This document shows, piece after piece, positions 11,960 to 26,710 of a stretch of DNA of 64,000 bases. Numbering within the stretch: the first letter of the stretch is position 1; every line of letters starts with the position of its first letter. Both the position numbers and the translations under genes were made by a program. The notes beneath the pieces are model-generated. The model was not told where the DNA came from, did not search any database, and was given only the letters and a program-made list of their open reading frames with translations. The stretch is from Glandiceps talaboti (Eukaryota > Hemichordata > Enteropneusta > Spengelidae), in NCBI RefSeq assembly GCF_964340395.1, contig NC_135570.1:1694501-1758500 (forward strand), given 5' to 3'.

Positions 11960-14900
11960 GTGTACATTACTTCACACCTAGGTCAATATATCAATAACTA
12001 CACTATGAAGTGTTGAATTTTACCTTTGTTTTAACTGATTTATCTATGTTACAATATTTTAGCAGTGATCCGTGTTCCAGTCAAAGAACGTTCACTTTCT
12101 CTTTTTTTCAATTTTGGCTTCTTCTTTGTTTACCATTGCCATTGTGTTATCGAGGGTTTTTTTCTCTCTTTTTTTTTGAGGGGGAGGGGCTATTTTTGGC
12201 TACTAATTCCTTCATCTATCAAACACATACCACTGAAAATAAGTCTGATTATGCACATATTAACCCTGCTTGCACGCTCTGTCTGTTGGCACTCAACACT
12301 CTTACATATAATACATGTATAGAGTAATTATAAAATTAGTTGATTTTATGACAAATCACTATATTTTCAATTAGTATCAATTTAGTGTCGCCAGATGTTT
12401 CATCACTTCGTTAACAGCATACAAAAGATTACATCAGCAGTACATTGCGTTTACAAGAAATGTGAAACAGTATTCAAAGTTTGTTCAAGTGATGTTGATT
12501 TTTCCAATGTCATTATTTGTATTCAAGTTAGGAATAATCTGATATTCCAGAGATCAAGCATTTCATGAATATTGTATACGGTGATAATACCAGTGATAAA
12601 TGGTAATTGTGGTGATATATGAAAATACTTGCTGAAATGGAATGTTTGTAGTAAAAATATGGCAGCCATACATGTAACATTAAACATCATTTTACACATG
12701 GAGAATGTCAGAGGTTACTGTATACAATGCAATGAGGTGGTTACACAGGACGATTCATCAGGTAACACGAGATGCAATGTGCAATCGACAAGTTGCAGAA
12801 AATCTGACATGTTGGATTTCTTGTGACACACCTACATGTAGTGACATCACAAGGCCCTGCGATTATGTGCATACATGAAGCAATTCGTCACATGTGATGG
12901 GCAATGGGCCTATATTTGTAAAGAGCCAATGTCCTGCAGAGCTGATGTGGTGTACCCTATATGGATAACCTTGATATTAAGTGTATATTACCATTCTATA
13001 TTAGGACTGATGAAGACACTTGCTACTACATTTATCAGTAGTGGCTCCCCATCAATCACATCTCACAGAATACGCAACCAAGCACATGACTTGATTTGTG
13101 GTGAAAGTTATGATTTCAAAATGTATTCTACAGATAGAAATAACTTATTCCATTAACACTTGAATTATCACAATGGTTTTTTATACCCTAGAGAATTGTG
13201 CACAACAAATAGAATGAAATCTATAAGGTGAATGAGAGAGACAGCTAGCTTTCCCCTCTTGTTTAGCAGTTTCCTACACCTAGTAGTGTTGGGGCTACAA
13301 ATAGATTTCACACACACATATAACTCACTACATTATTATCTAACATCACAATATATTACAATTTGAAAGATTTTCTAAGCGTGACATTATCCACATATAT
13401 CACTGTGAAATCGACTAGTTTAATTTGGCACACAGTGGCATGTCAGTTTTTTTTTCTTTCATGGCTTGCTTCCCCCCCCCCCCCCCCTTCCATAAATTTT
13501 ATTTCTTTGGGGTTTTATTGTTCAATATTTGGGATGTCTCTTTTATTCTATGACAACTAAATCTTCTTTGTTCGATTTTACAGGGAGGTCTCTAATTACA
13601 AATATAATTCAGTTAAGCTTTACATGTATGATATAATATTATCTATCAGTTCTGTCTACGTGACTTAAAAGTACATTATGCATACATATACATGTACATG
13701 CACTGTTTTATGCTCTCTGTAAACTTGGTGCATGACAACAAAGGAAAGTCTAGTCAGGCTTATTTCTGCCATTGGTACATTTTTTGTATATTTATATTGA
13801 TCATTGCTCTCAACTTTATTTTGGGTCAGTGATAAGACAGCACCTCTGTAACTTACTCAACTTTGAATTCTTGCAAAGAAGCCCTACTTATGCAGTGCCA
13901 CTGGACATGTGTTTGGCCACTTTGGGGATTTCCTGCATGGTTTTATGGGAAAACTTGAAGATATCACGATACTCTAATCTCTTTGTCTTGACAAATACAA
14001 CAAGAATCATTGCCAGTACTAAATAACTTGCCTAATGGTTGTAAAATATGACACCAGCCATCCATTTCCTACACGAAGGATAACACTTCAAGAGTAAAAG
14101 ATGATCACACAGAATGGTAACAGGCCAGCTATCAAAATTTACAATCTTTTGACAGAAATAATCCAACTGGAATGCACCTCCAGGATAAATCCATCCTTAG
14201 TTTATACCTCATTTCCCAGAGATAAAACCCCGGAATACTACTGAGACACATAAACCAAGTGCGAATGTCATTACAAAGATTTGAACTCATGGAATTAACT
14301 AATCCTTAGGCCTCAAGGGTAATATGCAAATCATTACCATGGGGTCATATGCAAATGACCACCCAAGGGTCATATGAACAAGAACAATTTAAAGGTAATG
14401 TTCCAGCTCAGGTGTTTATGACCACCTAGCAGTAGATCTCAGTGGTTATTTATTCGGTAACTTTCACATTACAATAGCAAGTAGCATACTTGGCAAATTT
14501 AATACATTGGTTTACACATTCCTTCACTTTTTATTGAGCTTCTTATCCTCAGTAATATCTGGTACACTATACATATACTATCCTCTTATCATTATTGTGA
14601 GCCTGGATCATTTGGATTTTTTCTCATAAAACACTGATCTGTTATAGATCACAGGAATACTGCATAAATGACAATAAACAGATAAGTGTATCATTGTTCT
14701 CCATGAGGTGTTTTAGAGGGCCACCCCTTCATTGTTTTGGCTGCCTCTCTGTTTTTAAAATGGTGAATTATACTATTAATGTATTATTAAAGTATGGAAT
14801 TTTTTAACTGAAATAATTTCTTTATACATACATGTATGTGTTTTCTTATTTACTTAATGGATCATTGCCAAAAATAGGAATCTAATTGATTGAAGTCTTT

Positions 14901-17900
14901 TTTGATGTTGAAAATATTGTTTTCATTGTCAAATGTTATGATCTGGAAATATGCTAATGATATGCCAATTAATATGTAAATGAGGACAGCCCTTCATTTT
15001 ACGAAATTGTGGACAACCCTGTATATTCAATGAAAGACTCAATATACCTTCGGAAGGCTTCACATCATTTAGTACTGACCCATCCCATAATATTAGCATT
15101 AGTACTAGTAGTAAGGTGGCTCTAAATTCAAAACAAGTTTCTTGATGAATTCTCATGGGTTAAAAAATACACAAGGAAAAGAAAGTGGTGGGTGACAGTA
15201 TGGGTTTGTTCACATATTAAAAACTATCACTTCAGAAAGAATGACTCTGGGAACAGAAAAATCTTGTATAAATGAACAGTCACTAGTGTATTTGTTTGTT
15301 TTGCTTTTGTAATAGTGTTTTCTTTATCACAAACAAATTGAAACCCTGGAATTCATACGCCCATAAACATGTCTAAAGTAAAATTTACATGTAAAAGGAA
15401 CAAGTTAGCATATATTCAAAATCTTGATAAGATAAATTTGAAATACATAACATAAAACTCTCATACTAATTCAGAGACATATCTGATTCCAGATCAGTTT
15501 GTAACATTTCATTGCCTGAGGGGGAATTCTTCATTATCGTAGAAAAAGATTATCCCCTAGACACTGGAGGACAGTGACAAATTATCGGCTTAACTAGAAA
15601 ATCTCTCGTTTGATTAATGAAATGCTGGTAAAGGGCTTTTTTCATTGATGTTGCTTAATTGGTCAATAATCAGAAATAAGTCATTCAGAACCCTAATTAA
15701 ATATCACAAATTCAATTATAAATAAACCAATCAAATCAGTCTCAGACTTTTAACACTCTATGTCTGCAGTAAAGCTACACAACAACCAAGGCCAATGTTA
15801 GGGTGAATGACTTTTCTAGGGTGAATGACTTTTCGAATGTTGACACCAGTCAAGGCTAGGACTAACTTCAAACAAAGCCCCATGTGTACAATAAAATCCA
15901 AGTTTTTAATTTGTATACACGTAGCTTGGGAAATCTAAATCACAACAATGAGAGTACCACTATAGAGACATATTGTTTAGGAATACTAATATCAAATTAA
16001 ATTATCATATTTAAAGGATTTCAGTTAGGCTTGATTTGATTTCCCTAGACTTAAAGTAGCAGGATTACTATATTTGCTGGGTTTCTCATAAAAAGGAAAA
16101 TTTCAGCAAACAATGTCTACAAATCTCGTTGGAATACTGCAAGTATTTCAATGCAATTACATACTTATATATTAACTTTTGTACAAAAGATGCAAAAATG
16201 TACATTTTGACTACATAATTTAATATTAGACAATAATAAATATAAGTTATAGCATTAAGAGTCAACTTATTACCAGTTCAAACTGTAAATTATAACATGG
16301 CTACTGCTACATGTACATTAGTTGCACTGTAAAACATCCTTAGCTGATGGTAAATTTAGAAGTTGTTTTTCTATAAAGCTGACGTGTGACCGTATACTGA
16401 CACTGAGAACACTGCTTGCTAATAACTCCTGCCATATCAGTCAGTTTATAATAACACATACTACATAGTACATGTATATGTACAGCTAAGGAAGCTACAT
16501 CATGTATTCTGTAATAGTCGTAGGGTCACCAGGTCACTCAGTTATTTTCTTGCGGTTGCCCATTGGCATGTGACACACATCAAGTGTTAATCTCCAACAC
16601 ACACGAAGGTTTTTTTTCTTATGGTTTCAGCATTCCAGTAATAGAGAAAGGGAAGCTTGTCTTGTGGTTGACAGTATCTTAAACAATTACATTGTTACCA
16701 CATTTTTACAAGGGAATGGTTTCTGTGCTAATATATCCATGTTTACACGGTGGGCAGAACCACATTTTTCACTTCATTAAAGATTTGAGACTACCGCTCA
16801 GATTAACAACAATAAAACACATATGGTACACATTATTTAAATATATATGTAACTTGATAAATATGTATTTGTTCATGCATTGCAACAAAGAAATACAGAG
16901 TTTATGAGGTAAAAAAGACTGAAATTGAGCAAACGCACATGAAAAGGCATTTCTTATCTATGACATTACATGTAGATGTATGTACAGAATCAAAGATAAT
17001 GACAAAATGTGTATTAATTAAAGATACTACCACAATATTAGGTACACAATATGGATACATGTAAGGTGTTGCAGACTTCTGTTCACTTTCTCGGTTTAAT
17101 GCAACCACACTAAAAAAACTGCACATGCTACACTTTAAGATAGCACGATTGAATGAATATATCGTTCCTTGCTACATTTTGTCAAAGTAAAATGTGCCAT
17201 CTGATCATGCAGACATAATATGAAGAACATTGTGAATAACATGAAGGACGAGTGTCACCATCAATCTACAGTACAGTTACCAATAAATTTAAAGTCGTAT
17301 TTGGGCTTGGATGATCGTTGATGACTACATTATATTTCTCTAAGACAAAATATTGCAAGAAACTGTATTCATTCAATCTTGCTATCTTGAAGTGATTTCT
17401 GTTTGATTGTATGAACTGTATACATTCATGTGTGTGTATGGCATGCAAAAGAAAACGGGTTTAGACAGTGATTAGTTAAAATTATCCACAATTTCATGTA
17501 CTACATACATAGCAGTCAACCATACTTACTGGTGTCCAACTGTTGAATGCATGGAAGAATTAGGAAAAAGGAAAGGTGAGTACAGAAAAATAAACAACTG
17601 AAAAAACTATACTTGTGCAATACAAGGATGAAAAACAAACGGATATTTGGAATATGCTGCAGTGCTTACAGTTTGTTGTTCCTCCGAAGTACATGTACCA
17701 TATCTATGTAGCTGCAGAGAGTTCTTACAGACTGACAGAATGAAATTCATCCAAAATATACTGGCCAAAAGTTCTAACAATGTTCTGCATAGACGTCCGA
17801 TAGATTGAAGGAACGACATTTCTCCTTGTTTGTTGCTCACTACCTTCCACACACAAGTGAAAATAAACATCACCCACTTATATCTATCAAGTTACACTTT

Positions 17901-18886
17901 CTCAAGCCTTCAAGGTTTACACAGGACAGGACAAACTAAAGAAAACTACTGTTGAATTGTCAGTATAAGTAATGTTTTGTTGTTATTCATGTATGATAGT
18001 TAATATCGTACATGTTGTGATGTACTATATATGATGTGTGTACATGACTTCTTAAAATCTTTCTCGAAACAATCTGCTATCCAAAATGACAAACTGAGAA
18101 ACCATCGAGAGTTAAAATTATCATATAAATGTCAAAACAACATAAATGTTATAAAAATGAATATTTACATGTATGTGCAACTGAAAAATAAATATGTGTG
18201 GCTGAAGTCCTGGAATGTGATTGGTCAATGGAGGGTACACATGTACCCTGGCAAGGTTGCAGCCATTTTAATGAGTAAATGCTGTGTTTGTTTCACATGA
18301 AAACAGTGCCAGTCATAAGGTCATACACAGAGCACTTTTATACAGGGTAAACGGAACTTCTGTAGACTGAGTTGAACAGTGCCCAATGCAAGAAACCTAC
18401 CATCTACAACAGTACAGCATGCACTAAAACTTAGTGGATAGTGACTTGTTAGTCAGGATGCCAATGTGGTCTCTAAACTATGTGAGTGGAGATGTAAATC
18501 ATGTGAGTGGAGATGTAAATCGTAATGATACTGTACATGTACATGTATGTGATTTGTGGGTCACTTTCAAATTTATCAAGTTTTCTATTATATTTTACTT
18601 GCATTTACTATGATACTGCTTGCATTCAAACTATCTCAAAATCAATTTCTTATCATTATATATCTCATTATATTTCTCAAATACAATGGTTGCTAAACTT
18701 GATGACATAAACCATCAGTCGCCTGTTGCTAAGCAACAATCTCAAACTACTCTAAGCATGTCTTCATTTGAACTGTTTGAACTTACACTTGTTGTACTTC
18801 AGTGAGCATCTAGATGAATCATTATAATTTATCAAAACAACTACCATGACCCTTTGTACCTTGCATAGCTTATTCCTATTTTTTTC

Positions 18887-19255
18887 TAGTCTCAGTTACC
18901 CAAACTCTCGCTACTGGGGCTCTGCCTCCGAGACCTCCCCAAGCAAGAGTCTGGGGAACCTACATGTAGATTTCAACTTGCCAACACAGGAAGTAGCTTC
19001 TAGAGCAGTGCATGCTGGGGTATACTTCACATCCAACACTGTAGGCTAAACGGTTTACTCACTTTCGCGACAATTTATCACTTCTCAAGTGAGTCATACA
19101 TCTAAATTACAACAAACAGGCCTCGTAAGTGGATTTTTTATGACTTGGTAGAAATGTACTGTGTGACTTGTGGTGTGGGGTAGTTGGAACATGGTTTCAA
19201 GAAGAGATGGTCTCAAGAAGAGCCCCAGCTGTGAGAGTCTGGGTAACGGCGACTA
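18887..19255. mobile_element. MITE-like element with ~45 bp terminal inverted repeats
   Basis: The left end TAGTCTCAGTTACCC and the reversed right end TAGTCGCCGTTACCC continue as imperfect TIRs through CTGGGGCTCT and GAGACC. A 12 bp direct repeat, ATTTTTTTCTAG, lies at 18878-18889 and again at 19256-19267 and may be the target duplication. No transposase is present; length is about 369 bp. Confidence 0.75.
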
Positions 19256-20474
19256 ATTTTTTTCTAGCTCCATCAGGTGACTGAAAGTTCATAACCTTAA
19301 CATATGTTTACTTATAAAATGTACAAGAGAGACCACATACAAATGTATCAATTACAGAAAGAATTATGCCCCACAAATTGATCTCTGGAAATAGAATCTG
19401 GTGATATTGTATGACTATTTACGAGCAATGTCTGTTACTCTTCACATCATTTTGTTTGTATATTTAAATAATACTGTGTATGTATCAACAGATATCCACA
19501 GTGAATGATCTATGTACATTGACAGTGACAAGTATGTTTATATTGTATAGAAGTGACCAGTGAGTGAATACAACAGGACTTACATAGTGAATGAATCAAG
19601 GCAGCCCTCACCCTGCCACAGCCATTATATTTTACAATGACTTGATTTTACAATGACTTGTGCGTGTGCGTGCGTATGTATGTGTTTGTATGAATGTATG
19701 TATGTACATACATGAGTGTGGCGTGTGTATGTGTGTGTGTGTACATACAATATAACATGCTTCATATACAAAATGTAGACAATGACATGATCCTTTAAAC
19801 CATGTTTTTCTTTTACCTATAATGTCTAGTATATGTATATCATCAAATCTAATCCCTTCTCAACTGTCTATAGTAGTATATCAAATAGTGTAACAGAAAA
19901 TAGAAAATTAAACTGTTCATTCTGATTTATACACGATACCTGTCCATGCACACTACTATAGCAATAGTAAACCAAAGTATTATATCTAAACCTACCTGAT
20001 AACACACAGTAACTAGACCTACCTGGTAATATACTAGAAGAAGTGAATACAGTAACTTGACCTTGCTGGTAATTGTACTAAAGCTGACTATGATAGCCTA
20101 ACACTGCATCTAGTTATGTAGACCTATTTGAACAGCTGTATACATCTTCCCTGTCTTACTGTAAAAGTCTATATTCGTACCCTGTCAGAATATAAGGAAA
20201 TACAATTCAGCTATGTGCTATTTATAGTATCAACACTGTGTCACCTGACTTGTCAGGTTATAGGAGTGTCATGTACAGTACAAGCTAGTTGAATATTATT
20301 CTGTCTTTCACTTTCTTTGTATTTTTATGTTTTTATATATTTTATGGGACATCTTGATGTAATGCAATAATAATAATAATAAATTGCTAGTATCACTATT
20401 GCCTGGAATCCATGTAGATAGGGGTTTTGAATTCGTTATTTTCCAGACAGGAAATCAAAGTTCAAAATACCCCC

Positions 20475-21028
20475 ATTGCCTGGACTCTAGCCTAGCATCA
20501 CTATAATGCATTTAATAATTTCACCTCCATTTCAGAGCTTTTTTACACCCCCCCCCCCCCCCCCCCCATTGCCTGGACTCTAGCCTAGCATCACTATAAT
20601 GCATTTAATACTTTCACCTCCATTTCAGATCTATCTTTTACACCCCCACCCCATCCCACACCCCCAACACCTGGACTCTAGGCTAGCATCACTATAATGC
20701 ATTTAATAATTTCACCTCCATTTCAGATCTATCTTTTACACCCCCACCCCATCCCACACCCCCAACACCTGGACTCTAGGCTAGCATCACTATAATGCAT
20801 TTAATACTTTCACCTCCATTTCAGATCTATCTTTTACACCCCCACCCCATCCCACACCCCCAACACCTGGACTCTAGGCTAGCATCACTATAATGCATTT
20901 AATACTTTCACCTCCATTTCAGATCTATCTTTTACACCCCCACCCCATCCCACACCCCCAACACCTGGACTCTAGGCTAGCATCACTATAATGCATTTAA
21001 TAATTTCACCTCCATTTCAGATCTATTT
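20475..21028. repeat. 98 bp minisatellite, six copies
   Basis: TGGACTCTAGGCTAGCATCA recurs at 20481 (variant), 20574 (variant), 20672, 20770, 20868 and 20966. The last four steps are exactly 98 bp. In the copy ending near 20570, the CACCCCCACCCCATCCCACA part has become a pure C run. Confidence 0.93.
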
Positions 21029-21825
21029 TTTCTCTATTAGCTTTACTTATCTATATACACATATATTACACAGAGTAACAAAATTGACAATTTTTACTGT
21101 TTCCTGATTTATTATCTGTAAGATACATCTGTAAGGGGGAGCCCTCACACATTGGTCAACCCTTCTCACAGAGGAGGCAGTTGAAGGCATATCTTACAGT
21201 CTACATCATTTGATATCCAAGTCAATCCCCTTGTGATAGATAGTGCCAGTGTTTAACTCAGTCTTGTCATTACTTTATTTCTTCATGAATGGAACATTTG
21301 GGATAAATAAAATTATTGAATTGAAATTCAGTACATTTTAATATTTCAAGTAAATAACAGGATAAAACCCACCACTCAACAACTCATTATGTGGTTGGAC
21401 ATGGTAAGACTATATGTGTAGTATAAGTTACATATTTCCTTACATGTACATGTACATCCATTTCCTCATATTATCAAGTGTTGAAAAATACAGCGATATG
21501 AAAAACAGATGTTACAGCTATCATATTGGTGTCTTTCTCACACAGCTATAACCAGCTGGTCATATTCTCCATGTGTTTCATGAGAGTTGCAAGTAGACTG
21601 TGGAAACACTGACATCAATATTATGGTACAAGGTCCAGAAAGTTTTAACCAAATTGTCCCCTTTGACGCCAAGGTTCCCAAGACATTGAGAGTATACATG
21701 TACATACATTGTAACTTTCCAGAAGTCCTTTGAAATTCCAGGAGTTTCCAGGAGCATATAATTATGAACCCTGTAGTACATTGTATTTTGAAATATTGAA
21801 TTTAATTGTTTAGGAGGATTTCATA

Positions 21826-22179
21826 TTAACAAAATGGACATATGGATGAGGATTAGGTATTTATTTTGGATTTTCTATTTATAAAACAATTTTATCATAG
21901 CATCCTACTTGAAAGATCAATGTGAAACAACATACGCCAAGTCCTTGTTTGTAACTTAATAAATTGCAAAAGATTAATAAATGTGTAAAATCTTTGTCAT
22001 TGTAAGTACAATAAACTTTTTACACATTGTTGAGCTTTTTGCAATGTATTGAGTTACAATCACAGATTTTGTCAATGTTGATTCTTCTTGATATTTCAAG
22101 TAGGAAGCTATGATAAAACTGTTTTACAAATTAAAAATCCAAAATAAATACCAAATCCTCATCCATATGGCCATTTTAA
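21826..22179. mobile_element. palindromic MITE, complete copy
   Basis: It starts AAAATGGACATATGGATGAGG and ends CCTCATCCATATGGCCATTT, with TTAA at both borders. The two arms are complementary for most of their length (TTTATTTTGGATTTT against AAAATCCAAAATAAA), so the whole ~350 bp can fold back. It is a non-autonomous DNA element. Confidence 0.82.
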
Positions 22180-23289
22180 GAAGATCCTTAGAAATCACAA
22201 GACAGCTAGGTAAGTGTCCTAGTTTACTTGCTCTAGGAGAACACAGACATATATTCTATAATGAAGCCAATATATACCCATGTCTCTAGTGTGCACATGG
22301 AAAACACTCTTTCTCTAATATGAAGCACTTCAGAATACTTTCTATGTCAAAGCAGACAATCAAAAGAAGAGCCAGTGCATTTTTCTATCAATGCTATGTT
22401 TTCCCACACATCATCCAAGCATGCCTACTTCTTGACTGAAGGTAACAGTAATCGTCTAAACTCAATTCACTGTCAACAGCTTCAGGAAAGAAATTTGAGA
22501 TGTTCTGGTTTACCAAGAGAGGTGGATGCACTGACTACAGGTGAACCAGGACAGGAGGTTGCACTGACTGCAGCAAGAACCAGTACAAGTGGTTGCACTG
22601 ACTGCAGCAAGATTCTCTTTTTCTCATAAAACAAATACAGACATATGTATCTATCTACCCACATGTACGTTTGTATCTTATATACTGGCAATGCATTTAT
22701 TTTGGCACACACAAATTTTAGCAGATGTCCAATTTTTTACACTTTGGCACTACTTTATTTTGACTACTACATGTATATCCCTCATGCATACTCCATTATA
22801 TACTCTACAAATAAAGACGTCATCGAATTGAACAAACTGCAATAAAATAACTTTAAATCAAGACATCTTTGCATTTTGAATTGCCTTTGATGAGGTGATA
22901 GATATTGGTACTAAGTACATCTCTTTACTACAGTCTATTTGATTTATTACTTACAGGTTGTATATCTAATGTTACACATCATTCATTTGTTTTTTTATAT
23001 ACTTAAAGGTACAGATTTATTGCCTGTAGTAAAATATACATCATGCTCTCCATATGTGAGCAATTTGATTAACTCTGGTGACATTTCTTACCTGTTTACT
23101 TCTGTTCACTGCATGGGGCTCGTTACGACCAGGACGTCGCATCACGTGAACACTGAAGGTAACAACTTCTACCACACTATCTTCATCCGAGTATTATTAA
23201 TACCTTGTGATGCATTTACTTAGGAGGAACCTGAAAGATACAAGGACATTCATGTAGAAATGTTAATATCCAGAACTACATGTATACCT

Positions 23290-23425
23290 AAGTAAATTCA
23301 AATGAACAAAGAAAAATATTGGAGAATGACTCATAGTGACAAAGCCCCTTAGGTCACTCATATTTTCCTTGGCTGAACAAAGAAAAATATCGGGAATAAT
23401 ATCCACGTATTTGCCATTGTATTTT
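23290..23425. mobile_element. fragment of the TATTCCCCAATATTT-type element
   Basis: It contains AAAGAAAAATATTGGAGAAT, CCCCTTAGGTCACTCATATT and AAAGAAAAATATCGGGAATA, all shared with 5560-5715. Both end motifs lie in the same direction, so this copy is rearranged. Confidence 0.55.
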
Positions 23426-24872
23426 ACCAATGTTATGGGGCCAAAATAACAAGAACGTTGACATATTCTCACATGTTCTCTACATGTATAGCCATGAAGC
23501 TGAAGTCATGGTGTTGACTACAAAATCAAATAATTAACATTTTTATGACACACCTGGATGGTTAAATTCTATTTCGAGTATTAGAATTATAAAAGACTAC
23601 TTGTATTTCATTTGGTTTTTTTATAAATAACATAGGAATAAAATCTCAGTAGCGGAAGAAAATTAATAAAATTTTATACCTAAAACGATTTATCAGGTTA
23701 TCCATCTACATCTACATACTTGTACACAAAATATGATTCCTCATAAAAACAGCAGTGTGTGTGGAATTTTATTTTGTCAATTTCAATCTATTTTTGTACT
23801 TTTCACTGCACCGGTGTCTTTATCTGCCGAAATGAAATCTCCCACTTAAAATGTTTTAATAAGCACAGCGTCTTATTAATGAAAGTAATATCCTGGTATA
23901 ACACCTGATCTGATAACTATTTTGAGCAAAAAATTCTTATCCTTGAAATTAATATATTGTGTGTTACTACATTGTACAAATAGCATTGCACAGCATGAAC
24001 AACAGTGCAATGTACCTACATGTACACTGTACATTTCATATTTCTTTTATTTTCATTCATGTCACGTTCACTTTCAATGCTAGTACTACATTGTACCTCA
24101 ATAAAAAAACAACGCCTTACCATAAACATGAAAACATACATTATGTTTATTTCAATTTGAAATGAACATTTTTAACCCTTGGATTATTGAAGTTGAAATA
24201 TTTGAACTTCCAGAGCCGGCAGACAATGGCTGGACCAAAACATTGAACTGAACTGAACTGAACTGAACTGAACATGGCAACACAACATTGTACATTTATA
24301 TGTATTATTTGGATGTCTCAAGTTTTAACCAGTTTGTAAATGTACATACATGTAAATACAATGAACCAGACTAATCAATACATACAATGTATGTGTATAC
24401 ATGTATATATACATGTATATAAACATAGTTTCTCAGAACCAGTTTCCCATCTTATTCAGACATTTTTCTTGAATGAATGAATATCAAGGTTAAGTATGAC
24501 ATATGATCAGACATGCAGATACCTCATGAGTCACACACAGTCAAATAACACTCAATGCATGGATGGTCTCAGTACAAATTACAAACTTACTTGCACCATC
24601 AGTAATTTTAAGAATATTCACAACATCCATGTATTATCAATGGCACTATCCCTGAATCATTCAGGGTGCGATTGTCAATCAGTGTTTTTGTTAAGGGCAG
24701 TAAGCAGGTAAAATCTACCTGAGTTCACCAGTCATTTTACCCAGGTTCCCCATCAAATTCATAGTACAATGTATTGGGAACTATGCCAGTTTTACCATAT
24801 TCCATCTTTCTGTTACCTGGGTTCCCAAACCTTCAGCAAACACACTGTGAATGTTCATAAAATGGCTAATTA

Positions 24873-24913
<41 letters not shown>

Positions 24914-24970
24914 GTTTTTATATAGTGCTTTCCCACTCTGTGTTCAAAGAACTTTACAATTAAGGGCGAT
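24873..24970. mobile_element. ATA microsatellite with retroelement-like tail
   Basis: An (ATA)n run is followed by TATATAGTGCTTTCCCACTC and TCAAAGAACTTTACAATTAA. This resembles 3' tails of LINE/SINE elements common in aquatic animal genomes. The assignment is from memory of such tails only. Confidence 0.4.
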
Positions 24971-26009
24971 AAGCAATTGCATGCATGTGAATATTTTGTA
25001 CTACATGTAGGACCATGACCATGCACACAAATTGACTCTTGCTTAAACAATCTGTAGTTCGCTTCTGCTTGACATTGTACACTACATGTACACTAGTAAT
25101 TGCTAGTACTCAAGCACAGATCAATGTCACTCTCCACATAATATAATTTACATGCATTATGATAGCACATAGCCGCTGTGCAATTTTCTTCACTTCTACA
25201 AAAGCCATAGCAACACCTCAAAAGAATTAATGAATGATAAAATTTCTTGGCAATTTACAACACAATAGGGCAATTAAGAACCAATTTGTGTACACATGTG
25301 GTGAACTTCTGACCTTATGAACTATTGAGATTGATTCTAATATCTATATTCCCTATCTAACTTGCTGGCTATCATGTAAAGTTATGTATTCTACACACAT
25401 CTCAATCAATTGAAAGGCTTAAATCTGTATATATTTTTTTCTGTGCCAGTCATAGAAATGATATTCTGTCAAATGACATGCCAGACTTTCTGAATATCCA
25501 CAACTTACATAGTATATGTATGTATTGACTTCCTTTCCTGATATGAGAGATGTTTGCAACAGATGCCATAATATTCAGTTACACTTTAATTATAACAACA
25601 CATATTACTTCTAAATGCATAGTATTTTTAGCTCCTAAAAATATACTGTATTACCACTGTAAATATTTTACATCACTAGCCACTCTGCCTTTCGCACTGG
25701 AAGTATGTGCTCTGAGAAGTCTTTTGTCAAAGTTTGATGGCGGAAGAAGATGTGTCCGAGTGCTTAGTCCATGTACATTGTATTTCCCAAGCTATTCTGC
25801 CGCTAGATATCAGCACAAGTTTGATTAATGACTCTACATCTAGATGTCAACACAAGTCATGTTATCTGACTTTTCCAATAAATTTGTACTTTTTGTCAGT
25901 AAGAATGGGAAAAAACTTTCTTTGCTATAATGCAACATCCCCTGAGGCATACATTATCAGTGTTTTCACTAAGGCTGGGGAACCCCGGTAGTGGTAGAAA
26001 ATAACATGT

Positions 26010-26710
26010 TGACATTTTATGAATGAGGTAACATACATTTCAATCCCTAACCCTCAAACCTTACCCCATTACAATTATAAGATTGTTACTAAGCAAAGTT
26101 ACATTCAACTAAAATATTACAATTTACATAATGACAATTCATCGCACCATCCTATTAGGCAAATGAAACTAGGTGTGTGATGCTACATGTCATTTGTATT
26201 TCCAAGGGAGGGGTTAAAACAAGTCAGAGTTGATAGTACATTGTGTGTGAATAGAGAACACAAAATACATGTACCGCTAAGAAATTCATGCCCTGCTGAA
26301 ATATTACAATTTGTGTGATGTGAAAGAAAAACTTAAAGTATACTATCCTATCAGACAAATTAATTAAAATACACACTTTTCAGGGAATGGGTTATAACAG
26401 GTGACAGTATATGAACAAATTACCGCTGAATATACATTACCAAAATCTTACACTTTACATGATATGATGGACAATTTTTTAAATACACCATCTATTCAGA
26501 TAAATGCAAGGAATGGCTTAAAACAGGTGACAGTAAATTGTACATGTGTATGTGAACAAAGTATCCCTGAACATACATACATATATACATACATACATTA
26601 CCAAAATATCACAATTTACATTAAAGACAAATTGAAACCATACTATCCTATAAGACATTACAATTGTACAGGGAAAGACTATATATTCATATAACAGGTG
26701 ACAATACACC
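26010..26710. repeat. degenerate tandem repeat, ~140-170 bp period
   Basis: Diverged copies share AATATTACAATTTACAT, ACCATACTATCCTATMAGAC, GGAATGGBTTAWAACAGGTG and TACATGTAC..GCTGAA in the same order, four to five times. Confidence 0.6.

Larger units (their letters stand above)
8625..18886. other. FAM13 first intron, left third: repeats, no exon recognised
   Basis: AT-rich non-coding sequence. Notable contents are a TG/G homopolymer run (9530-9584), a 30 bp minisatellite (10080-10350), a 68 bp minisatellite (11429-11959) and a 16-base C run near 13472. Short open frames here have no family resemblance. Confidence 0.65.
19256..24872. other. FAM13 first intron, middle: repeats, no exon recognised
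   Basis: It holds a 98 bp minisatellite, a complete TTAA-type palindromic MITE, a CTGAA pentamer run near 24245, and at 21238-21312 a stretch ending ATAAATAAAATTATTGAATTG that looks like a retrotransposon 3' tail. No convincing coding exon is present. Confidence 0.6.

Noticed and set aside
17521-17550. Candidate upstream coding exon of FAM13 (ATG with GTAAGTATGG donor, minus strand)
   Set aside because: The exon leaves in phase 2 and cannot join the phase-0 acceptor at 8624 in frame.
24720-24765. MGNLGKMTGEL minus-strand peptide as possible myristoylated FAM13 start
   Set aside because: Available donors are phase 1 or 2, while the next exon requires phase 0.
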